Shown: positions 1 to 6,567 of the stretch, in pieces
Layout: each line of letters starts with the position of its first letter
Position numbering within the stretch: the first letter of the stretch is position 1
Source of the DNA: JAIOPA01 sp964655175
GTDB lineage: Bacteria; Eisenbacteria; RBG-16-71-46
Assembly: GCA_964655175.1 (NCBI GenBank)
Contig: CAZZLY010000066.1
Location: 1 to 17,046 of the forward strand
Reading direction: 5' to 3'
Length of the DNA: 17,046 nt
Translations under genes and position numbers: made by a program
Notes under the pieces: generated by a model
The model's input: the letters and a program-made list of their open reading frames with translations, nothing else
Told to the model about the DNA's origin: nothing
Database searches by the model: none

Positions 1-150
1 CTCGAACCCCGTCAAGCGGAATCGTCACGACGCACGCGACGTCACGCGGTCTTCACCTGCGGGATCCGCGCGCGCGGTACTTCCACCCGCGCCCCGTCCT
101 GTGATGGGATGCACGCCTCACCGCTGCGCACCCCTCACGAGGACGCCCCC

Positions 151-570
151 ATGAAGAGCCACACCGAGCACCTCACCCTGGAGATCCCCACGCGCCGTGC
201 GTTCGTGAACATCACCGCCGAGGTCGAGCGCGCGGTCGCCGCGTCGGGCGTGCGCGAGGGGCTGGTGCTCGTGAACGCGATGCACATCTCGGCGAGCGTG
301 TTCATCAACGACGACGAGCGCGGGCTGCACCACGACTACGACGCGTGGCTCGAGAAGCTGGCGCCGCACGCGCCCGTCTCGCAGTACCGGCACAACGACA
401 CCGGCGAGGACAACGCCGACGCCCATCTGAAGCGGCAGATCATGGGGCGCGAGGTGGTGGTGGCGATCACGAAGGGCGCGCTCGACTTCGGACCGTGGGA
501 GCAGATCTTCTACGGCGAGTTCGACGGCCGCCGAGCCAAGCGCGTGCTCATCAAGGTCATCGGGGAGTAG
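151..570 (+). CDS. YjbQ family protein (UPF0047, secondary thiamine-phosphate synthase-like)
   Basis: A 139-residue protein that looks complete for the YjbQ/UPF0047 family, which is usually 130-140 residues. Visible family features are the MHISASVFIND strand with its conserved His, the block YRHNDTGEDNADAHLKRQ with the D-N-A-H-L-K signature, and the C-terminal GPWEQIFYGEFDG segment followed by a basic strand. Some members show weak thiamine-phosphate synthase activity, but the physiological role is unsettled, so the enzyme name is only a family label. I chose the ATG at 151 because a GAGGA lies seven bases upstream (139-143) and the fold starts there. An in-frame ATG at 109 would add 14 unlike residues. 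The gene stands alone and converges on the minus-strand gene ending at 691. No signal peptide or membrane segment is seen, so it is likely cytoplasmic. Confidence 0.88.
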   Translation: MKSHTEHLTLEIPTRRAFVNITAEVERAVAASGVREGLVLVNAMHISASVFINDDERGLHHDYDAWLEKLAPHAPVSQYRHNDTGEDNADAHLKRQIMGREVVVAITKGALDFGPWEQIFYGEFDGRRAKRVLIKVIGE

Positions 571-588
571 GGCGCGGGCGGCGCGCCC
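570..588 (+). terminator. GC hairpin at the stop codon of the YjbQ gene
   Basis: The stem GGGCGCG (570-576) and CGCGCCC (582-588) encloses a 5-base loop and begins on the last base of the stop codon. It lies between convergent genes, where a terminator is expected, but no T-tract follows. The surrounding DNA is so GC-rich that a chance hairpin is possible. Confidence 0.25.
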
Positions 589-690
589 GATGCGTGCCCG
601 GTCCGCGAGGCCGACTCGACCGCGGGTGGCGCGAGCACATCCTCGACGCGCGCCACGCGCGCGGCGCGGCCAAGCGCGGGGCGCCACGAC

Positions 691-1758
691 TCACCCCGCG
701 AGCAACCCCCGCAACCGCACCGCCAACTCCGGCGGCAGGGGCTCGGCGAGCAGTTCGCGCACGCGACCCTCGTCGGCGCCGTGCTCGGTGAGCCAGTCGA
801 ACAGCAGCTCGGCGCGGGTCGCGCGCCGCGCACGCAGTTCGTGCTCGTCGTAGCGGCCCATGAGCCAGTAGGCGCACGCCCAACCCTCGGGGCTCGCGAT
901 CGGCAGACCGTTCCACACCCGCGTGCGATGCAGCGGGATGCGCACCACGCCGTAGGGCGCGAAGAACGCGAAGTGGGGGATGAGCTCGGTGCGCTCGGCC
1001 TCGAACGTGAGCTTCCAGTCGGCGTGGCAACCGCCGTGCTCGAAGTACGTGTGCGGCACGCTGGCGAACAGGAAGCGCAGCGGCTCGGGATCGTGCGCCA
1101 CCTGCACGTCCCAATCGTTCACGCGCTCCACCAGACCCAGCGCCGCGAGCAACGCGCTGCCGCCGACCGCCCAGACGATGCCCTCGGCGTCGAGTCGCGC
1201 GGTGATCCCGAGCAGGCCCTCGCGCGGCGGCAGCACCGCGGTGAGTTCGTCGAGTTCCGCCGCGACGCGCGCCGCACCCGTCGCCAGCGCCTCGAGGATC
1301 GGGCCCAGCGCCTCGCGCAACGCGACCGCGTCGCGCGGCGCGATGTGCGCGGCGCACGCCGCCGCGATCGCGCCGGGCACCTCGTCGCCGCCCACCTGAC
1401 CGTGCTGCCGCGCGAGGCCGTCGTACTCGCCGTAGCGCGTCGCCAGATGCGCGCGCTGCGCGGACGCCTCGTACGCGGGGCCCAGCAACGCCTGCGCGAA
1501 CACGCGATCGTGCAGGCCGTCCACCACGTCGGCGATCAGCGTCGCGTCGAGGCGCAGGCTCACCACGCCGCGCACGCACGCGTGCAGCATCGCGGCGTCC
1601 CATTCGGCGCGCGCGCGCCCGAGTTCGGCGCCGTCGAGCAGGCCCGCATCCACCAGGTCCGCGAACGTGCGCGGCGAGAGCTCGGCGAAGAAGTCGGTCA
1701 GCGCCCGCGCGCGCAGGCCCACCTCGAGGACGTCGGCCTCAGGCCCGCGCGTGTCCAT
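691..1758 (-). CDS. Uncharacterised protein with a nucleotidyltransferase-like C-terminal half
   Basis: A 355-residue protein that I do not recognise as a named family. Residues 1 to about 170 are mostly helical and Ala/Leu/Arg-rich, with conserved-looking polar patches (LHDRVFAQ around 82-89, RYGEYDGLARQHG around 108-120). Residues about 180-325 resemble the minimal nucleotidyltransferase fold of AbiEii/DUF1814-like proteins: AVGGSALLAALGL (197-209), then NDWDVQV with D215 and D217 as candidate metal ligands, a strand ELIPHFAFF, and a helix SPEGWACAYWLMGRYDEHEL resembling the segment after the NTase core. Only three bases separate its start from the proC stop, so it is co-transcribed with proC. 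A GAGGA about 10 bases upstream supports the ATG. No signal peptide or transmembrane segment is visible. The substrate is unknown; the NTase assignment rests on motif appearance only. Confidence 0.6.
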   Translation of the reverse strand: MDTRGPEADVLEVGLRARALTDFFAELSPRTFADLVDAGLLDGAELGRARAEWDAAMLHACVRGVVSLRLDATLIADVVDGLHDRVFAQALLGPAYEASAQRAHLATRYGEYDGLARQHGQVGGDEVPGAIAAACAAHIAPRDAVALREALGPILEALATGAARVAAELDELTAVLPPREGLLGITARLDAEGIVWAVGGSALLAALGLVERVNDWDVQVAHDPEPLRFLFASVPHTYFEHGGCHADWKLTFEAERTELIPHFAFFAPYGVVRIPLHRTRVWNGLPIASPEGWACAYWLMGRYDEHELRARRATRAELLFDWLTEHGADEGRVRELLAEPLPPELAVRLRGLLAG

Positions 1759-1761
1759 CGC

Positions 1762-2622
1762 TCAGGCGTCCTCGCCGAACAACTCGGTGGCGCGTTCGCG
1801 GGCGCGATTCGTGGCGCGCACCACGGCTTTGAGCAACGCCACGCGCAAGCCACCGGCCTCGAGCGCCAGGATGCCGTCGATCGTCGTGCCGCTCGGGGTG
1901 GTCACCGCGTCCTTGAGGAGCGCGGGGTGCTGCCCGGTGCCGAGCACCATGGCGCCGGCGCCCAGCACGGTCTGCGCCGCGAGCGTGAGCGCGACGTCGC
2001 GGGGCAGGCCCACCTTGACGCCGCCGTCGGCGAGCGACTCGATCACGATGTACAGGAACGCCGGGCCACTGGCCGACAGGCCCGTGACCGCGTCCACGTG
2101 CTTCTCATCGAGCACCACCGTGCGGCCCACGGCGGCGAACATCTGCTCGGCGCGCGCCAGATGCGACGCCTTCGCCCAGCGGCCGCCCGCGAGCGCGGTC
2201 ATGCCCTGCCGTACGAGCGCGGGCGTGTTGGGCATGGCGCGCACGACGGGGACCTTGGCCACGAGATGCTTCTCGATGACCGCGGTGCTCACCGACGAGG
2301 CGGCCGACACGAGCAACTGCCCGGCGCGAAGCACGGGCCCGATCTCGCGCAGCACGGGCACGACCTGCTGCGGCTTCACCACGACGAGCACGACCTGCGC
2401 GTCGCGCACCGCATCGGCGTTCGACGCGGCCGCGCGCACCCCCAGCCGTCGTGCAAGGTCGCGCGAGCGCGCGCGATGCGCGGTGGTCACCGTGACCGAT
2501 CGCGCGTCCGTCAGGCCGGCCTCGATCATGCCGCGGATGAGCGTCTCACCCAGCTGGCCCGCACCGATGACGGCGAGGCGCAGACGACGACGGGGGCGGG
2601 CGGGGGACCGGCGGACGGCCAT
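1762..2622 (-). CDS. proC: Pyrroline-5-carboxylate reductase
   Basis: Reduces 1-pyrroline-5-carboxylate to L-proline with NAD(P)H, the last step of proline synthesis, in the cytoplasm. At 286 residues it is slightly longer than usual (about 270) because of a basic N-terminal tail before the Rossmann strand LRLAVIGAGQLGETL (glycine motif at residues 20-25). Other family hallmarks are VVKPQQV (82-88), the MPNTPALVRQGMTAL block (130-144), LSASGPAFLYIVIESLADGG (182-201), which covers the substrate pocket and dimer interface, and VTTPSGTTIDGI (240-251), the ProC signature. The ATG is supported by GAGG 5-6 bases upstream on the minus strand, so the basic tail (MAVRRSPARPRRR) is probably real. It is preceded by an 82-bp gap containing a large palindrome and followed three bases later by the NTase-like gene. 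Confidence 0.95.
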   Translation of the reverse strand: MAVRRSPARPRRRLRLAVIGAGQLGETLIRGMIEAGLTDARSVTVTTAHRARSRDLARRLGVRAAASNADAVRDAQVVLVVVKPQQVVPVLREIGPVLRAGQLLVSAASSVSTAVIEKHLVAKVPVVRAMPNTPALVRQGMTALAGGRWAKASHLARAEQMFAAVGRTVVLDEKHVDAVTGLSASGPAFLYIVIESLADGGVKVGLPRDVALTLAAQTVLGAGAMVLGTGQHPALLKDAVTTPSGTTIDGILALEAGGLRVALLKAVVRATNRARERATELFGEDA

Positions 2623-2651
2623 CAGGACCTCGTGCGTGCGGGGGAATTCGA

Positions 2652-2679
2652 AGGGGTCGGAGCACGTGCCCCGACCCCT
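2652..2679. repeat. 28-bp near-perfect palindrome between hbd and proC
   Basis: The arms AGGGGTCGG (2652-2660) and CCGACCCCT (2671-2679) flank a centre that is itself palindromic (GCACGTGC, 2662-2669). Only the pair 2661/2670 (A opposite C) breaks symmetry. It lies in the 82-bp gap between the end of the hydroxyacyl-CoA dehydrogenase gene and the start of proC. As RNA it would form a strong hairpin on either strand and could terminate or attenuate the hbd transcript. Only a short T pair (CCCCTTCG on the minus strand) follows, so it is not a classical intrinsic terminator. It could equally be one copy of a REP-like intergenic repeat or a dimeric protein's binding site. Confidence 0.7.
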
Positions 2680-2704
2680 CGGACGACGCTCGAGCGGGAA
2701 TGTC

Positions 2705-3613
2705 TCACGAAGGCGGGTTGGTGCTCCAGTCGTAGAAGCCCTTGCCCGTCTTACGTCCGTGCAGCCCGGCGAGCACCATGCGCTTGAGCAGCGGCGGGGC
2801 CGAGAAGCGCGGCTCCTTGAACTCGTCGAACATGATCTCGCTGATGTAGTAGGTCGTGTCGAGCCCCACGTAATCGGTGAGGAACAGCGGACCCATCGGG
2901 TAGCCGCAGCCGAGCTTCATGGCGTTGTCGATGTCGTCGCGGCTGGCGAGGCCCTGCTCGTAGACGCGGATCGCGTCGAGCATGTAGGGCACGAGCAGGC
3001 GGTTGACGACGAAGCCCGTCGAGTCGCCGCAGTTGACGACCGTCTTGCCGATCGCCATGCACCACGCGTTCGCGGCGGCGAGCGCGGCGGCGTCGCTGCG
3101 CACCGTGCTCACGACCTCGACCAGCTTCATGAGCGGCACCGGATTGAAGAAGTGCAGGCCGATGAAGCGCTCGGGGCGCTTGCAGAAGTTGCTCATCTCG
3201 GTGATCGACAGGCTCGACGTGTTGGACGCGAAGATCGCGCCCGGCTTCACGATGCCCTCGAGCGCGCCGTACAGCTCCTTCTTGAGCGCCAGGTTCTCGG
3301 GCGCGGCCTCGACGATCAGGTCGCAATCGGCCAGGTCCTCGAGCTTCACCGTGCCGGTGAGGTTCTTCTTCACCTTGTCGAGCTCGTACGGCGGCACCTT
3401 GCCCTTGTCGATGCCCGCCTGCAGGAACTTGTGGATCGAACCGATGCCCTTCTCGAGCGCGTTGGGCGAGACCTCGCGCACGATCGTGGTGAAGCCCGCC
3501 TGGGCGCTGACCTGCGCGATGCCGCTGCCCATGAGGCCGCAGCCGATCACGCCGACCTTCTGGATCGCGCCGGACGTGAGCCCTTCGGGCGAGGACGTCT
3601 TCTGGGTGGACAT
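2705..3613 (-). CDS. hbd: 3-hydroxybutyryl/3-hydroxyacyl-CoA dehydrogenase
   Basis: NAD-dependent oxidoreductase interconverting 3-hydroxyacyl-CoA and 3-oxoacyl-CoA (PaaH/Hbd/FadB2 type), acting in beta-oxidation or butyrate/PHB-type metabolism. Its 302 residues match the free-standing family (about 285) plus a 17-residue N-terminal tail. The Rossmann motif GCGLMGSGIA begins at residue 24. Catalytic residues line up with the animal enzyme at a constant offset of four: S133 in SNTSSLSI, H154 and E166 in GLHFFNPVPLMKLVEVV, and N204 in TGFVVNRLL. The C-terminal dimerisation domain has GPLFLTDYVGLDT and ends in the typical HGRKTGKGFYDW. The ATG is preceded by GGAGG about 10 bases upstream. No thiolase, crotonase or acyl-CoA dehydrogenase gene is adjacent, so the exact pathway is open. 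proC follows in the same direction after 82 bp. Confidence 0.93.
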   Translation of the reverse strand: MSTQKTSSPEGLTSGAIQKVGVIGCGLMGSGIAQVSAQAGFTTIVREVSPNALEKGIGSIHKFLQAGIDKGKVPPYELDKVKKNLTGTVKLEDLADCDLIVEAAPENLALKKELYGALEGIVKPGAIFASNTSSLSITEMSNFCKRPERFIGLHFFNPVPLMKLVEVVSTVRSDAAALAAANAWCMAIGKTVVNCGDSTGFVVNRLLVPYMLDAIRVYEQGLASRDDIDNAMKLGCGYPMGPLFLTDYVGLDTTYYISEIMFDEFKEPRFSAPPLLKRMVLAGLHGRKTGKGFYDWSTNPPS

Positions 3614-3668
3614 GGAGTGAAGCCTCCGAGAGATGCTGCCGGGTTAGAGGGGGGATGTCGCGGTGGGC

Positions 3669-3697
3669 AGGATAGGGGGCCCCCCGGAGGGCGACAA
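3669..3697 (-). promoter_or_regulatory. Sigma70-type promoter for the hbd gene
   Basis: Read on the minus strand, TTGTCG (3697-3692) is followed after exactly 17 bases by TATCCT (3674-3669). This gives a good -35/-10 pair, with a start near 3662 and a leader of about 50 bases before the ATG at 3613. The spacer contains a GGGGGCCCCC self-complementary core (3675-3684), unusual between promoter hexamers. It would resist melting and could be a repressor site. Confidence 0.55.
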
Positions 3698-3748
3698 GCA
3701 CACCGCCGGGCCGCGCGGTCGCAGGGTTCCCGCCGGGCCCGCCGTGCG

Positions 3749-3757
3749 TGCTAATCT
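3749..3757 (+). promoter_or_regulatory. Extended -10 promoter element for apgM
   Basis: TG-C-TAATCT is a TGN-extended -10 hexamer in otherwise very GC-rich DNA, about 90 bases upstream of the apgM ATG. There is no convincing -35 at 17 bases; a weak TTCCCG lies 18 bases upstream (3728-3733). A similar TGC-TATGCT occurs before the tRNA gene at 6278-6286, which supports this element type in the organism. Confidence 0.4.
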
Positions 3758-3845
3758 GTCGCGTGAACGCACGCCGCGCGGTTCGCGCTCCGTCCCCACG
3801 GGCGCCGCGGTCCGTGCCCCACCGTCCTCCAAAGGTCTCCGCCCG

Positions 3846-5060
3846 ATGTCGCTCCTCGAATCGCTCGTCCTCGACCATTCGTCCAAGATCGTGCTGCTCG
3901 TCCTCGATGGCCTGGGCGACCTGCCGAATCCCGCGCACGGCGGCATGACCCCGCTCGAGGCGGCGCGCACGCCGAACCTCGACGCGCTCACGCCCGCGAG
4001 CGCGCTCGGTCGTCTGCTCCCGGTCGCGCCCGGCGTGACGCCCGGCAGCGGCCCGGGGCATCTGGGACTGTTCGGTTACGACCCGCTCACGCATCCGGTG
4101 GGGCGCGGGGTGCTCGAGGCGCTCGGTGCGGGCGTGGACCTGCAGCCCGGTGACGTCGCCGCGCGCGCCAACTTCTGCACCGTGGACGCGAACGGCATCG
4201 CCACCGATCGGCGCGCCGGCCGCATCCCGACCGAGACCTGCGTGCGTCTGGTCGAACTCCTCAAGAAGGAGGCGTCGCGCTTCGAGGACTGCGAGGTCAT
4301 GCTGCTGCCGGGCAAGGGCCATCGCTTCGTCGCGGTGCTGCGCGGTCCCGGGCTCGGCGGAGCGGTGAGCGACGCCGACCCGCACAAGGAGGGCAAGGTC
4401 ATCCCGCAGGCGCGCGCGCTCGAACCGGGCGCGGGCCACGAGAAGGCCGCGCGCATCGTCAACGCGTTCGTGAAGCGCGCCGGCGAGGTGCTCGCCGCCG
4501 AATCGCCCGCCAACGCGGTGCTCATGCGCGGGCTGTCCGAGCGGCCGTCGTTCGCGGGCTATCGCGAGCGCTTCAAGCTGCGCGCGGCCGCGATCGCGGC
4601 CTACCCGATGTATCGCGGCGTCGCCAGCCTCGCGGGCATGGATCTGTTCGTGCCGACGGGCGAGGGCGCCGCCGATGCGATCGCCGTCGCCGAGCGCGAG
4701 TGGGCGACGCACGATTACTTCTTCCTGCACGTGAAGGGCACCGACATGGCGGGCGAGGACGGCGACTTCGCCGCCAAGGTCGCCGTCATCGAGGCGGTGG
4801 ATGCGGCGCTGCCGCGTCTGCTCGCGCTCAAGCCCGACGTGCTCGCGGTGACCGGCGACCACTCCACGCCCGTGCCCATGAAGGGGCACTCGTGGCATCC
4901 TGTTCCTGCACTGGTGGCCTCCGGCGTGTGCTTCGCCGACGGCTCACCGCGATTCCACGAGAAGGCGTGTCGCGCGGGTTCGCTCGGCACGCTGCTCAGC
5001 AAGGATCTCATCGCGGTGCTGCTCGCCAACGCCGGACGTCTCGACAAGTACGGAGCCTGA
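3846..5060 (+). CDS. apgM: Cofactor-independent phosphoglycerate mutase, archaeal type (ApgM)
   Basis: Interconverts 3- and 2-phosphoglycerate in glycolysis and gluconeogenesis; a 404-residue cytoplasmic metalloenzyme of the alkaline phosphatase superfamily. Visible features are the N-terminal metal motif VLLVLDGLGD (D21), TPLEAARTPNLDAL (35-48), the nucleophile region TPGSGPGHLGLFGYDP (S68 likely phosphorylated), the inserted phosphotransferase domain at roughly 90-270, HVKGTDMAGEDGD (D300), and the C-terminal metal site VTGDHSTPVPMKGHSWHPVP (D337, H338, H348). E304 stands where archaeal members often have His; I believe bacterial members commonly vary here, so I do not read it as inactivation. 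The ATG at 3846 has AAAGG ten bases upstream, and upstream in-frame sequence lacks family character. The barrel-protein gene follows after six bases, so the two are probably co-transcribed. Confidence 0.92.
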   Translation: MSLLESLVLDHSSKIVLLVLDGLGDLPNPAHGGMTPLEAARTPNLDALTPASALGRLLPVAPGVTPGSGPGHLGLFGYDPLTHPVGRGVLEALGAGVDLQPGDVAARANFCTVDANGIATDRRAGRIPTETCVRLVELLKKEASRFEDCEVMLLPGKGHRFVAVLRGPGLGGAVSDADPHKEGKVIPQARALEPGAGHEKAARIVNAFVKRAGEVLAAESPANAVLMRGLSERPSFAGYRERFKLRAAAIAAYPMYRGVASLAGMDLFVPTGEGAADAIAVAEREWATHDYFFLHVKGTDMAGEDGDFAAKVAVIEAVDAALPRLLALKPDVLAVTGDHSTPVPMKGHSWHPVPALVASGVCFADGSPRFHEKACRAGSLGTLLSKDLIAVLLANAGRLDKYGA

Positions 5061-5066
5061 ACGACC

Positions 5067-6230
5067 ATGAACCTCTCGCAGCCGATCCGTCGCCTCGCGA
5101 TCGTCGTCGCACTGCTGACCGCGTCCGTTGCGCACGCGCAGTTGCCCTCGCCGCTCAACAATCCCGTGTACGGCTTCGCGGTGCCGGGCGTGCCCGTCGC
5201 CGCCGCGAACGCCGCGTCGGCCGGTGTCGCGTTGGCCGATCGCTGGCTCGGTGACACGCCGTACGAGAATCCCGCGTGCGCGTTCGCCCCGGGCTTCACG
5301 CTCGAGGCCTCGCCGGTGTTCCAGCGCGTGAACCGGCAGGACGTCGTCTCGATCAATCGCAGCACCAAGCAGACCGTGGGCTATCCCGACGCGGCCGGCG
5401 GCATGCTCGGCTACGGCGCGGGGCGCATCGGTGTCGCGCTGTACGCGTGGCAGCCCGTGCTGCGCCTCGAGCAGATGAGCTACGAGTTCGGACCGCTGCT
5501 CGCGCCGGGCCAGATGGATCAGCACGCGCAGCAGCGCGAGCTGCGTGTCGGTGCGGCGGTGTCGTACCCGGTCAACGACCAGTTGCGCGTCGGCGTGGCG
5601 GGCGAGTTCGTGCGCCGCGACGACCTGTACGAGACGCACGAGCAGTCGGGCTCGCCGTCGTCCGGCGATCGCATGCTCACCCTGAACGGCAACGGGCTGG
5701 GGGCGAGCGTCGGCGTGCGCTACACCAAGGACGCCGGGCAGCCGTGGGCGAGCGAGTTGGGTGCGGCGCTGCATTGGCAGAAGAGCCTCGATCTGTCGGG
5801 CACCTACACCGAGAACCTGCTCGCGGGCGACTCCACGGGCACGGTGACCGCTTCGCTCGAGTCCGCGCTGTCGGGCGGTGTCTCGGCGCGCGTCAACGTC
5901 GCGCCGTCCACCTGGGTCGTGGCGGGCGTGTCGAGCCGTTCGTCCGAGGCGTGGTCGGGCTTCGGCGTGTGGACCGATGCGGCGCTCGGCGTGGGGGTGG
6001 GGCTCGTGTGGAAGGACGCCGAGCTGCCGTACGGCTTCCGCTTCGGTGTCGGGCGCGAGTCGAGCCCGGGTGCGCTCGAGACCAAGTCCGGTCTCGCCTC
6101 GGTCGGCTTCACCTACGTCTCCAAGGGGCTGGTGCTCGACCTGGGCGTCCTGCACCGGAATCTGGCCCGCGACGGCTTCCCGCGCTCGGCCGACGACCGG
6201 ATCCTGGGGTCGGTCCGCGTCGCCTTCTAG
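5067..6230 (+). CDS. Outer-membrane beta-barrel protein, FadL/PorV-like
   Basis: A 387-residue exported protein. A Sec signal peptide is clear: two Arg, a hydrophobic core (AIVVALLTASV), and a likely signal peptidase cut after AHA (residue 24). The mature part alternates polar and hydrophobic residues in many short Gly-rich strands and ends in the amphipathic strand ILGSVRVAF. The C-terminal Phe is typical of BAM-assembled barrels. The early ALADRWLGDTPYENPA segment (56-70) resembles the D...NPA motif of FadL/PorV/TodX transporters, and the closing strands (YGFRFGVGRES...LDLGVLHR) also look FadL-like. It may carry hydrophobic compounds or assist secretion, but substrate and family are not certain. 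GGAG at 5052-5055, inside the apgM end, serves as ribosome site, and the six-base gap suggests translational coupling with apgM. Confidence 0.75.
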   Translation: MNLSQPIRRLAIVVALLTASVAHAQLPSPLNNPVYGFAVPGVPVAAANAASAGVALADRWLGDTPYENPACAFAPGFTLEASPVFQRVNRQDVVSINRSTKQTVGYPDAAGGMLGYGAGRIGVALYAWQPVLRLEQMSYEFGPLLAPGQMDQHAQQRELRVGAAVSYPVNDQLRVGVAGEFVRRDDLYETHEQSGSPSSGDRMLTLNGNGLGASVGVRYTKDAGQPWASELGAALHWQKSLDLSGTYTENLLAGDSTGTVTASLESALSGGVSARVNVAPSTWVVAGVSSRSSEAWSGFGVWTDAALGVGVGLVWKDAELPYGFRFGVGRESSPGALETKSGLASVGFTYVSKGLVLDLGVLHRNLARDGFPRSADDRILGSVRVAF

Positions 6231-6239
6231 GCGGCAGGG

Positions 6240-6277
6240 CAGGGGCCCCCGGCCGGTCCGCCCGGCCGGGGGCCCTG
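6240..6277 (+). terminator. Strong GC hairpin after the barrel-protein gene
   Basis: The left arm at 6240-6256 pairs with the right arm at 6262-6277 (16 bp with one bulged G) around the loop TCCGC. It starts nine bases after the stop codon. There is no T-tract, so it would be an L-shaped or factor-assisted terminator rather than a classical one. It marks the end of the apgM-barrel operon and directly precedes a promoter-like element. Confidence 0.6.
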
Positions 6278-6286
6278 TGCTATGCT
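6278..6286 (+). promoter_or_regulatory. Extended -10 promoter element for the tRNA-Leu/tig region
   Basis: TG-C-TATGCT fits a TGN-extended -10 and comes immediately after the terminator hairpin. No -35 is recognisable because the hairpin occupies its place. Transcription would start near 6293, about 110 bases before the tRNA, and could continue into tig. Confidence 0.4.
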
Positions 6287-6403
6287 GCGGCCCGCTTTCG
6301 CAGCAGGGTGCACCGCGGGACGGCGATCGCCGAGCCCGGTCCGCCTGCCGCATCCCCTAGGCCCGGGTCCGGCTACGCCGGCCCCACGCCGAACGGTCCG
6401 CGT

Positions 6404-6488
6404 GCGAGAGTGGCGAAACTGGCAGACGCGCCGGATTTAGGTTCCGGTGAGGCGACTCGTGGGGGTTCGACTCCCCCCTCTCGCACCA
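6404..6488 (+). tRNA. tRNA-Leu (anticodon UAG)
   Basis: A full class II cloverleaf can be drawn. The acceptor GCGAGAG (6404-6410) pairs with CTCTCGC (6478-6484). The D stem is GCG/CGC with GG in its loop. The anticodon stem CCGGA/TCCGG encloses loop TTTAGGT, giving anticodon TAG at 6438-6440. The long variable arm (6448-6460) has a GAG/CTC stem, and the T arm GGGGG/CCCCC encloses TTCGACT. Discriminator A6485 and an encoded CCA (6486-6488) complete it. The long variable arm and discriminator A agree with leucine; it would read CUA and, by wobble, other CUN codons. tig begins 79 bases downstream. Confidence 0.97.
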
Positions 6489-6567
6489 ACCCGCCCGTTC
6501 CGTGCACCCGCACCGCCCGATTCCGATCCCATCCCCACTGGCTCCTGAACCGAGGACAGCACCGAAC

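Noticed and set aside
109..150. Upstream ATG for the YjbQ gene
   Set aside because: The 14 added residues have no family similarity, and GAGGA is correctly placed only for the ATG at 151.
781..3754. Long plus-strand open frames over the NTase-like gene, proC and hbd (781-2787 and 1667-3754)
   Set aside because: They are antisense to genes with clear family motifs, of biased Arg/Ala/His or Ser/Arg composition, and without a ribosome site or domain.
3663..3845. Longer N-terminus for ApgM
   Set aside because: The family fold starts at 3846, the extension is low-complexity, and it would cover both promoters of the divergent region.
4734..4772. ApgM has Glu304 where archaeal relatives have a metal-binding His (TDMAGEDGD)
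   Set aside because: I recall the same variant in bacterial members and all other catalytic residues are present, so I do not treat it as loss of function; an alignment would settle it.
2751..4898. A 715-codon minus-strand frame spanning hbd and apgM
   Set aside because: It runs across the divergent promoter region and overlaps two real genes; a composition artefact.
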